From NCBI GenBank assembly GCA_937138955.1, contig CAKZPJ010000010.1, forward strand, positions 1 through 5,708: 5,708 nt of DNA, in the 5' to 3' direction. The translations under genes and the position numbers were made by a program. Positions 1-5,708 of the stretch are shown here, one piece after another (the stretch's first letter is position 1; each line of letters begins with the position of its first letter). Source of the stretch: an uncultured Flammeovirgaceae bacterium (GTDB lineage: Bacteria; Bacteroidota; Bacteroidia; Cytophagales; Cyclobacteriaceae). The notes beneath the pieces were generated by a model. That model made no database searches and was not told where the DNA came from. It saw only the letters and a program-made list of their open reading frames with translations.

Positions 1-1
1 A

Positions 2-814
2 TTTGCTACTGTAGGGGAAGCTATTTTGATACCCATATTGGACGAATTCAAAATAGTACACACTAAGTTAGGGCAGGCCATTATTGGAGTAGCGACATTG
101 GACGATACCTTTGAATTAGTTACACTTATTTGGCTAAGTGTGTTATTGGGAATAGAAGGAGAATCTAAGATCAATATGAATCAGGAAATGATCGCAGTTA
201 TTAGCTTAATAGCTCTCTCTGCTTCATTATTTTTTGTCAAGAGACTCATTCCTAAAGTAGCAATCCCTGATTATCCCGGCTTGGTCGTTTTTTTTATGCT
301 CATTGTTTTTTTTGTATATATCGGCATTGGTGAGTTGGCAGGAATGGAAGCACTTGCCGCTATTTTAGCTGGAGTGGTTATTAAATACTTCGTTACTAAA
401 GAACAGTTTACAACCCTTGAGAATTATGCAAAATTGCTTACGTATGGGTTTTTAGGTCCCGTATTTTTTCTCAAAGTAGGCATGGAGATGAATATGGTAT
501 ATCTGATTAGTAATCTATCGTTCGTAGTGGCACTGGCTGCTTTATCTTTAGTCGCAAAGCTAGTTGGCAGTATCATTACAACTAGAAATTCTTTAGGAAT
601 AAAACAATCGGTTTTGATGGGAATAGCATTATCAATACGGTTTAGTACGAGCATCATTATCATTTCTATTCTTTACCAAAATGGCTTTATTGATGAAGAG
701 CTATTTTCTATTATTGTTGCTACCAGCATCGTATTTAAGTTTATTGTCCCCCCATTGTTTGCTAATTTCTTGGTGAAGTGGACCCCAACTGTAACTGACC
801 AAGTGATGAAATAA
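2..814 (+). CDS. Cation:proton antiporter, CPA2 (Kef/Nap-like) family, 5'-truncated
   Basis: This is the C-terminal part of an inner-membrane monovalent cation/H+ exchanger. The frame is open to the left edge, so the true start is upstream; the TTG at 26 is only the first internal start-like codon. About 270 residues are visible, all strongly hydrophobic, giving perhaps seven to nine membrane segments. Near the start the protein reads FATVGEAI then PILDEF, followed by GVATLDD at about 89-106; the paired aspartates (101-106) match the ion-binding Asp pair of CPA2 exchangers. A late segment around 620-750 aligns with the usual GLGM-PRGE-type helix, with the Arg kept (638-640) but the following Gly-Glu replaced by Phe-Ser. 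It ends with the family's usual PPLF-type last helix. No cytoplasmic TrkA-N/RCK domain follows the membrane part. Hand-counted GC over 181-780 is about 36 percent, below its neighbours. The ion (Na+ or K+) cannot be told from sequence. Confidence 0.85.
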   Translation, partial: FATVGEAILIPILDEFKIVHTKLGQAIIGVATLDDTFELVTLIWLSVLLGIEGESKINMNQEMIAVISLIALSASLFFVKRLIPKVAIPDYPGLVVFFMLIVFFVYIGIGELAGMEALAAILAGVVIKYFVTKEQFTTLENYAKLLTYGFLGPVFFLKVGMEMNMVYLISNLSFVVALAALSLVAKLVGSIITTRNSLGIKQSVLMGIALSIRFSTSIIIISILYQNGFIDEELFSIIVATSIVFKFIVPPLFANFLVKWTPTVTDQVMK

Positions 815-844
815 CCATTGGATGACTAGACAAGTGGGTCTGAT
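815..844. other. Convergent intergenic gap, no clear terminator
   Basis: Thirty bases separate the stop of the antiporter (+) from the stop of the ATPase (-). The best stem I can see is four base pairs (AGAC 828-831 with GTCT 838-841) with no T-run after it on either strand. Transcription from the two genes may overlap or end inside the opposite gene. Confidence 0.5.
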
Positions 845-3403
845 TCATTCCGGTGTATGCTTCACTACTAGTTTAGTAATCAAAATGGCCAAACTATAGC
901 CTACTATCACTCCAGTTAATAGAACAATCCACTCAAAGCCACCCAGTGGTACTAGATAAAAATAAGTATTCAAGGGAGAGTAGACGATCACCAGCTGTAA
1001 CAGCAGGGAAACCACCAATCCAGCAATCAGCCATTTATTGGCCAACCAACCTAGCTTCTCCTGGTAACGAATAGCTCCAATCCGAACGAACTCAAACAAT
1101 ACAATACCCGTAAGCAGGGCACTGCGGGCAATATCCAAACCCATGGGGTAAATAACCAGGAACACAACCATTAACAGAAGCATCTTCTTGGTACCAATCA
1201 GGGCAATCAGCCACCCCAATCGTTTGTTAATCAGTGGCTCTTTGTCCCGACGGGGCTTCTGCCGCATAATGTCCTCGGCGGCCGGGTCTACACCCAGTGC
1301 CAGGGCTACTAGTCCATCGGTGAGCAAATTGATCCAAAGTAGCTGCACCGGAAACAACAGTGGCTCGTCCAGATCAACTAGTAAAGTAGCTAGAAAAATC
1401 AGCGATACTTCGGCCAGGTTGCAAGTGAGCAGATAGTCGAGAAACTTGCGAATGTTGTTGAAGATCGTGCGGCCCTCTTTGATAGCATCGCGGATAGTGC
1501 TGAAGTTATCGTCGAGCAGAATGAGATCGCTGGCCTGCTTGGTTACCTCAGTGCCTTTCATTCCCATGGCGATACCGACTTCAGCCTTTTTAATTGCCAA
1601 TGCATCGTTCACCCCGTCACCGGTCATCGCTACGCTATTGTTCACTTCCAGTATCTCCAGCAACCGCAGCTTATGAAACGGGTTGGTGCGGGCAAAGATA
1701 TTCACCTGTCCATCTAGTTTTTGACGAAGGGCATCATCGTCGAGCTGATCTAGGGCGGGGCCATCCAGGGTGCCTTTGCTCTCCAGACCTACTTGCTCGG
1801 CAATGGCCTGAGCGGTTACGGGATTATCACCGGTGATCATAATCACTCGGATACCCGCTGTCTTACAATCTTGGATGGCTTGGGCTACTTCGTCGCGGGG
1901 CGGGTCAATCATGGCTTGTAGCCCGAGCCAAATCAGGTTCTCTTCTACCGGCTCAGTAGCACTTTCGGTAGGTTTGTAGGCAAAGCCGAGTACCCGAAGA
2001 GCCTGGGAGGCAAACTCAATGTTCTGGTCTAGCACTAGCTGACGAGCAGATTCATCCCAGGGAACCACTTCGCCGTCGCGAAGGGTATGAGTACACTTAG
2101 CAATAAGCACTTCGGGAGCACCTTTAGTGTATACGGTAAGTGATCCCGTGGGATTGGCTACCACTACGCTCATCATTTTGCGTTTTGAGTTGAACGAAAT
2201 TTCGTTCACTTTTTGGTGGGACTGACCATCCTCCGCAGGTAAAAGCTGCTGCCTTATCCGTAGTAGCGCAATCTCGGTTTGCTCACCAAAATATTTTGGT
2301 TCTCCCTGATCGTCTACTCCCAGCATGGCGTTATTGCATAGCTGGCCACAGCGTAATAATTGCTGGGCGGTTTTATCCAATGTGTTCACTTCTTCTAAAG
2401 AATCCAACGAGTGAATTTGCCCATCGTAATACAGCTGCGTTACTGTCATCTCGTTGTGGGTGAGCGTACCGGTTTTGTCGGTACAAACAATATTTACCGC
2501 ACCCACTGATTCCACGATGGGCAGGCGACGAATCAGGGCGTTTTTTCGGAACATAACGCGGGCCCCGGCCGCCAGGGCCAGTACCACTACGGCGGGCAAA
2601 CCTTCCGGAATGGCGGCCACAGCCAGTGAGATAGCCGTTAGTAGCGAGGTGTAAAATCCGTACTTGAACACTCCAATAATAGCAATAGCTACCAGGATCA
2701 CCAGCGTGATCAAAGACAATCGTTTACTCAGAATTCCCAGTTCAACCTGAAAGGAAGACTTTTCGGTTTCTAGCGTTTGCAATCGAGAGGCTACGTGCCC
2801 CATTTGCGTTCGCATGCCGGTTTCAGTGACTAGCACTTGGGCATTACCTCCGGTTACGTAGGTATTCATAAATACGGATTCTTCGGCTTCTTTCCGCACT
2901 GCCGCCGACTCACCGGTGAGTACTGATTCGTCTAGTTCCAGATGAAAGGCTTCTACCACTTTACCATCCGCAGTAACCATATCTCCTGATTCCAATAGTA
3001 GTAAATCACCGGGCACTACCTCCGCCGAAGGAATTTCCACTTCCTGGCCGTCACGGATCACCCGAGCGTGGGGAGTAGCCATTTTCTGGAGGGCTTCAAT
3101 CGTCCGTTCCGCATTATAATCCTGGATAAACCCGAGCACTCCTGATAAAATGACAATGAATAGGATCAGTAGGGCATCGACTACGTTCGGTTCCTGATCG
3201 GGCAGAAAACCAATAGCCAGCGATACAATAGCGGCGGCAATCAACAATAAAATTAGGGGAGAGGTAAATTGCCTTACTAGAATACGGATGGGATGGGTCG
3301 TAGTCTGACGGATGATCTCATTGCGGTCAAACTTTTTCTGCTGTTGCTGAGCTTCTGTGGTAGTTAGACCTTTAAGGGCTGCTTTTTCTACAATTCCTTC
3401 CAT
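845..3403 (-). CDS. Calcium-transporting P-type ATPase, P2A (SERCA-like)
   Basis: This inner-membrane pump uses ATP to export divalent cations, most likely Ca2+ in exchange for H+. The 852 residues are a complete, slightly compact P2A ATPase with a short N-terminal cation-ATPase domain (about 10-45). Visible motifs are: actuator TGES 163-166; PEGLP 266-270 in M4; phosphorylation site DKTGTLT 309-315 (D309); nucleotide-domain F404 and KGAPE 427-431; TGDN 524-527; hinge TGDGVND 594-600. Predicted Ca2+ ligands align with rabbit SERCA: E267 (Glu309), N662 and E665 in M5 (Asn768, Glu771), N692, T695 and D696 in M6 (Asn796, Thr799, Asp800), and E771 in M8 (probably Glu908). Ten membrane helices fit, with M7-M10 after residue 730. 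The ATG at 3401-3403 is the natural start because the family's N-terminal domain begins just after it; no strong Shine-Dalgarno precedes it. It is divergent from mlaE and convergent with the antiporter. Ca2+ specificity is a motif-based inference; Mn2+ is the main alternative. Confidence 0.95.
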   Translation of the reverse strand: MEGIVEKAALKGLTTTEAQQQQKKFDRNEIIRQTTTHPIRILVRQFTSPLILLLIAAAIVSLAIGFLPDQEPNVVDALLILFIVILSGVLGFIQDYNAERTIEALQKMATPHARVIRDGQEVEIPSAEVVPGDLLLLESGDMVTADGKVVEAFHLELDESVLTGESAAVRKEAEESVFMNTYVTGGNAQVLVTETGMRTQMGHVASRLQTLETEKSSFQVELGILSKRLSLITLVILVAIAIIGVFKYGFYTSLLTAISLAVAAIPEGLPAVVVLALAAGARVMFRKNALIRRLPIVESVGAVNIVCTDKTGTLTHNEMTVTQLYYDGQIHSLDSLEEVNTLDKTAQQLLRCGQLCNNAMLGVDDQGEPKYFGEQTEIALLRIRQQLLPAEDGQSHQKVNEISFNSKRKMMSVVVANPTGSLTVYTKGAPEVLIAKCTHTLRDGEVVPWDESARQLVLDQNIEFASQALRVLGFAYKPTESATEPVEENLIWLGLQAMIDPPRDEVAQAIQDCKTAGIRVIMITGDNPVTAQAIAEQVGLESKGTLDGPALDQLDDDALRQKLDGQVNIFARTNPFHKLRLLEILEVNNSVAMTGDGVNDALAIKKAEVGIAMGMKGTEVTKQASDLILLDDNFSTIRDAIKEGRTIFNNIRKFLDYLLTCNLAEVSLIFLATLLVDLDEPLLFPVQLLWINLLTDGLVALALGVDPAAEDIMRQKPRRDKEPLINKRLGWLIALIGTKKMLLLMVVFLVIYPMGLDIARSALLTGIVLFEFVRIGAIRYQEKLGWLANKWLIAGLVVSLLLQLVIVYSPLNTYFYLVPLGGFEWIVLLTGVIVGYSLAILITKLVVKHTPE

Positions 3404-3405
3404 AT

Positions 3406-3431
3406 GGCTTAATTAAAGCCGTAAAATACGG
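3406..3431. repeat. Two abutting short inverted repeats upstream of the ATPase
   Basis: GGCTT (3406-3410) pairs with AAGCC (3416-3420) across five bases, around a TTAATTAA palindrome. CCGTA (3419-3423) pairs with TACGG (3427-3431) across three bases, sharing two bases with the first dyad. Both lie within 30 bases of the ATPase start codon, in its 5' leader, where they could be operator half-sites or small RNA hairpins. Five-base stems also occur by chance. Confidence 0.4.
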
Positions 3432-3451
3432 AGGGGAGTTCTTGAAAGGAA

Positions 3452-3463
3452 TGATTTAGATCA
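3452..3463. repeat. TGAT-N4-ATCA dyad, Crp/Fnr-box-like
   Basis: A perfect TGAT-TTAG-ATCA inverted repeat lies near the middle of the divergent region. The arrangement equals the core of the FNR-type site TTGAT-N4-ATCAA but lacks the outer T and A (A at 3451, C at 3464). Bacteroidota carry Crp/Fnr-family regulators, so it could be an operator, but a four-base half-site is weak evidence. Confidence 0.25.
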
Positions 3464-3476
3464 CTGCGTTCGTCGA

Positions 3477-3489
3477 GTAGGAGCCCTAC
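3477..3489. repeat. Small stem-loop upstream of mlaE
   Basis: GTAGG (3477-3481) pairs perfectly with CCTAC (3485-3489) around a three-base AGC loop, 27 bases before the mlaE start codon. No T-run follows, so it does not look like a terminator. It could be an operator or a 5' leader hairpin, or chance. Confidence 0.35.
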
Positions 3490-3516
3490 CTTTAGCTCAA
3501 AATAAATACCTAATAA

Positions 3517-4293
3517 TTGATTACTCTTTTACCCCAAGCTTTACAAGAATATTTTATCACTACCGCTGAAATTTCGCAGTTTGCTAAGCGATTTTTTCAG
3601 CAAGTTTTCCGGCCACCCTACGAATTTGAGGAACTACTGCGACAGGCGTACCGGATTGGCTACCAATCGCTGCCGCTGGTTGGGGTTACGGGCTTTATTA
3701 TGGGAGTGGTGCTTACGCTACAGTCCCGGCCTACGTTGATTGAGTTTGGAGCCGAATCCTGGATGCCGTCGATGGTAGGCATCTCCATTGTGCGGGAAAT
3801 TGGCCCGGTGATTACGGCCTTAATCTGTGCGGGTAAAGTAGGTTCTAGCATTGGAGCGGAGCTAGGCTCAATGAAAGTAACTGAGCAGATTGATGCGATG
3901 GAAGTATCCGGTACTAATCCGTTTAAGTATTTGGTAGTAACCCGCGTCGTAGCCGCTACACTGATGCTACCGGTGCTGGTAGTATTCGCTGACACTATCG
4001 CTTTGGTAGGCTCATACTTAGTGGAAAACGCGAAGGGAGATGTAGGGTGGATGCTGTACTTCAATCAGGTGTTTGCCAACCTGGAGTTTGGGGATATTAT
4101 TCCTTCCATTGGAAAATCCTTTTTCTTTGGTTTTGCTATCGGGTTGGTGGGCTGCTATCAAGGGTACTGTTCTGAGAAAGGTACCGAAGGAGTGGGTGCC
4201 GCCGCCAATACCGCCGTAGTGATGGCATCGATGCTGGTATTCATTCTGGATTTTCTGGCCGTACTGGTAGCCGATATTTTTTACAGCTTATGA
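3517..4293 (+). CDS. mlaE: MlaE-like ABC permease of phospholipid/MCE transporter
   Basis: This is the membrane permease subunit of an Mla-type ABC transporter that carries phospholipids across the periplasm. The 258 residues are close to the usual length (E. coli MlaE is about 260). After an N-terminal amphipathic stretch containing RPPYEFEELL (32-41), family landmarks follow: LPLVGVTGF (52-60), REIGPVITAL (93-102), AGKVGSSIGAELGSMKVTEQ (105-124), IDAMEVSGTNP (125-135), and near the end KGTEGVGAAANTAVV (221-235). About five hydrophobic segments are visible (roughly 50-70, 88-110, 138-168, 198-216, 230-255). The start is TTG: a TAA stop lies directly before it in frame, and no ATG or GTG occurs before the conserved region. 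It is first in an operon with the ATPase and MCE genes, its stop overlapping the next start in ATGA. The closest functional alternative is another MCE-type permease such as TrgB/YrbE/Ttg2B, all the same family. Confidence 0.93.
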   Translation: MITLLPQALQEYFITTAEISQFAKRFFQQVFRPPYEFEELLRQAYRIGYQSLPLVGVTGFIMGVVLTLQSRPTLIEFGAESWMPSMVGISIVREIGPVITALICAGKVGSSIGAELGSMKVTEQIDAMEVSGTNPFKYLVVTRVVAATLMLPVLVVFADTIALVGSYLVENAKGDVGWMLYFNQVFANLEFGDIIPSIGKSFFFGFAIGLVGCYQGYCSEKGTEGVGAAANTAVVMASMLVFILDFLAVLVADIFYSL

Positions 4294-5063
4294 CCGAAGC
4301 CGCTCTACATCAATTTAAAGCTTCCGCTCCTGATTCTTTGGAGTCAGTAGTGGTAGTTCACCATCTGCGGAAGGCGTTTGGTGACCATGTGGTATTACGG
4401 GATTTTAGCATCAGCCTAAAAGAGAATGAAAATGTAGTAGTACTTGGTAAGTCCGGTTCGGGTAAGTCGGTACTGATTAAATGTATTGTGGGTTTGATAC
4501 TTCCGGACGCTGGTAAGATTTACATATTAGGAAGAAGTGTTCCTGACCTGGAAGCGGAAACATTGGATATTTTACGGCGCGATCTAGGCTTTTTGTTTCA
4601 GTGGGGGGCACTGTACGATTCTATGACTGTTTGGGAAAACCTTATCTTCCCCCTTCGGAAACATAGCGATAAAACTAAGCAGCAGATTACTAAAAAAGTA
4701 GAAGAGGTACTAGAAAGTGTAGGATTGCCGGAAGCCTTGGATCTCATGCCGTCGGAACTCTCCGGAGGGATGAAAAAACGCATTGCGTTGGCTCGAACGC
4801 TGATGCTAGAGCCCAAGATTATCTTTTACGATGAACCCACCACTGGTCTGGACCCGGTTACTGCTAAGGAAATCAGCGAGCTTATTCGGGAGGTACAACA
4901 ACGGTATCAAACGGCGGCCATCGTCATTACCCACGATATGAATTGCGTAAAAATTGCTGCTGACCGTATCATCGTATTATCCGATGGCATGAACTACGCC
5001 GAAGGCACCTACGACACCCTGAAACAATCGGATGATCCAGTAGTAACCGCATTTTTCCGGTAG
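4290..5063 (+). CDS. mlaF: MlaF-like ABC transporter ATPase
   Basis: This is the cytoplasmic nucleotide-binding subunit that powers the MlaE permease. The 257 residues have a complete ABC domain: Walker A GKSGSGKS (53-60), Q-loop FQ with Q104 in a segment reading GALYDSMTVWENL that is typical of the MlaF/Ttg2A group, signature LSGGM (157-161), Walker B IIFYDEPT (177-184, with E182 as the catalytic Glu), D-loop GLDP, and switch His H215 in VITHD. The KKRIALART after the signature is also typical. Residues 1-18 precede the first strand of the ABC domain. The ATG overlaps the mlaE stop by four bases (ATGA), which implies translational coupling and equal subunit synthesis. Thirteen bases separate its stop from the MCE gene. 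The family assignment is firm; the lipid substrate and its direction are not shown by sequence. Confidence 0.95.
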   Translation: MTEAALHQFKASAPDSLESVVVVHHLRKAFGDHVVLRDFSISLKENENVVVLGKSGSGKSVLIKCIVGLILPDAGKIYILGRSVPDLEAETLDILRRDLGFLFQWGALYDSMTVWENLIFPLRKHSDKTKQQITKKVEEVLESVGLPEALDLMPSELSGGMKKRIALARTLMLEPKIIFYDEPTTGLDPVTAKEISELIREVQQRYQTAAIVITHDMNCVKIAADRIIVLSDGMNYAEGTYDTLKQSDDPVVTAFFR

Positions 5064-5076
5064 AAACCAATTGAAG

Positions 5077-5708
5077 ATGAAACAGCACGTTAGCCAAAAA
5101 ATCAGATTAGGCATTTTCGTTACGGGAGGACTGTTTTTGCTTGCCCTTGCTTTGTACCTGATCGGTAATCAACGTAGTTTATTTAGCGCTCGCTTTCAAT
5201 TGAGTACGTATTTTTCCGAAGTGAATGGTCTACGGGAAGGTGGTAGTATACGTTTTGCCGGAATTGATGTGGGTACCGTGAGCCAAATTACCATTATCAA
5301 CGATACCAGCGTTCGGGTAGATATGTTGATCCGGGAAGATGTGCGAAAGCACATCAAAGAAAGTGCAGTAGCTACCATTGGCACCGACGGATTGGTGGGT
5401 AATGTAATCATCGATATCAAAGCTGGATACGGCGATGCCCCACCCATTGCACGTGACGATCAGATTGCTTCGCAGCCCAACGTAGACACCGATGCATTAC
5501 TGCAAACGCTGAGTGTATCTAACAAAAATGTAGCCCGGCTTACGAAGAACCTGGTAGCGATCACCAACCAGATTAATGCCGGTAGGGGTGCCTTGGGAGT
5601 GATGCTTAAAGATGATTACCTGGCCAATGATTTACAACAAACCCTCGCTAACCTTTCCCAGGCTAGTGCCCGAACGACGGCAACCGTGACCAAGCTGGAA
5701 AGTATAGC
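5077..5708 (+). CDS. mlaD: MlaD-like MCE-domain substrate-binding protein, 3'-truncated
   Basis: This is the periplasmic, membrane-anchored subunit of the Mla/MCE transporter; MCE domains form a hexameric ring on the permease that conducts lipids. The frame starts at ATG 5077 and stays open to the right edge (210 codons). Residues 11-30 form one uncleaved N-terminal membrane anchor. An MCE domain follows at about 38-116, with NGLREGGSIRFAGIDVGTV (50-68) and the later IGTDGLVGNVIIDI (101-114) as landmarks. After the domain, GRGALGVMLKDDYLANDL (169-186) is the recurrent post-MCE helix motif, entering what looks like a helical or coiled-coil tail. It is already longer than E. coli MlaD (183 residues), as expected for the longer single-MCE proteins of Bacteroidota. 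No strong Shine-Dalgarno precedes the start (AATTGAAG just before ATG). Confidence 0.93.
   Translation, partial: MKQHVSQKIRLGIFVTGGLFLLALALYLIGNQRSLFSARFQLSTYFSEVNGLREGGSIRFAGIDVGTVSQITIINDTSVRVDMLIREDVRKHIKESAVATIGTDGLVGNVIIDIKAGYGDAPPIARDDQIASQPNVDTDALLQTLSVSNKNVARLTKNLVAITNQINAGRGALGVMLKDDYLANDLQQTLANLSQASARTTATVTKLESI

Larger units (their letters stand above)
3404..3516. promoter_or_regulatory. Divergent intergenic region between Ca2+ ATPase and mla operon
   Basis: These 113 bases must hold the start signals for the ATPase leftward and probably the mla operon rightward. I found no good match to the Bacteroidota -33 TTTG / -7 TAnnTTTG promoter on either strand; the nearest is TATTTTGA read on the minus strand, an imperfect match with no partner element. 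The stretch carries four short inverted repeats (listed separately) and an AT-rich tract at 3495-3518 directly before the mlaE start, as is common for Bacteroidota genes lacking a Shine-Dalgarno sequence. The regulatory role is inferred from position only. Confidence 0.55.

Noticed and set aside
26..28. TTG as the true start of the antiporter
   Set aside because: The frame continues upstream to the window edge with family-conserved residues (FATVGEAI), so the gene starts outside the window.
288..313. T-runs as intrinsic terminators
   Set aside because: They are inside the coding frame and no GC-rich stem precedes them.
424..663. Open minus-strand frame of 79 codons inside the antiporter gene
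   Set aside because: It lies wholly opposite a clear membrane-protein gene, shows no recognisable domain and has no separate start signals; it is a shadow frame.
824..845. Possible bidirectional terminator between the convergent genes
   Set aside because: The stem is only four base pairs with mismatches beyond it and no T-run on either side.
1188..2654. Several plus-strand open frames (66-82 codons) opposite the ATPase gene
   Set aside because: Low-complexity Ser/Arg/Ala-rich translations complementary to conserved P-type ATPase motifs; shadows of the real gene.
3660..4064. Minus-strand open frame of 134 codons inside mlaE
   Set aside because: Thr/Ser/Pro-rich translation with no domain, fully antisense to conserved MlaE residues.
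5196..5447. Minus-strand open frame of 83 codons opposite the MCE gene
   Set aside because: It is antisense to the conserved MCE domain and has no family features.

Overview
The window looks like a chromosomal segment of a Bacteroidota bacterium, possibly a Cytophagales-type marine or soil organism. This is inferred from overall protein character, from start codons without clear Shine-Dalgarno sequences, and from the mlaE-mlaF-mlaD gene order. No rRNA or other marker gene is present, so the placement is tentative. There are five protein-coding genes, two of them cut by the window edges. I see no RNA genes, mobile elements or CRISPR arrays.

Layout: (1) Positions 2-814 (+) hold the C-terminal part of a CPA2-type cation:proton antiporter whose 5' end lies outside the window. 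It is clearly AT-richer than everything to its right. (2) Positions 845-3403 (-) hold a complete P2A (SERCA-like) Ca2+-type P-type ATPase that converges on the antiporter. (3) A 113-bp divergent intergenic region (3404-3516) carries several short dyads. (4) Positions 3517-5708 (+) hold an operon for an Mla/MCE phospholipid transporter: the MlaE-like permease (TTG start), the MlaF-like ATPase (ATGA overlap with mlaE) and the MlaD-like MCE substrate-binding protein, which runs off the right edge.

How they work together: MlaE, MlaF and MlaD are expected to form an inner-membrane ABC complex that moves phospholipids between the inner and outer membranes. The two cation transporters are independent ion-homeostasis pumps of the inner membrane. 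Only the divergent arrangement of the Ca2+ pump and the mla operon suggests any regulatory link, and that is inference.

I found no convincing novel system. The region reads as ordinary envelope and ion-transport genes. The points worth a second look are the base-composition step next to the antiporter, the antiporter's altered RGE-type motif, the apparently complete two-site Ca2+ ligand set of the ATPase, the dyad-rich divergent promoter region, and the forced TTG start of mlaE.
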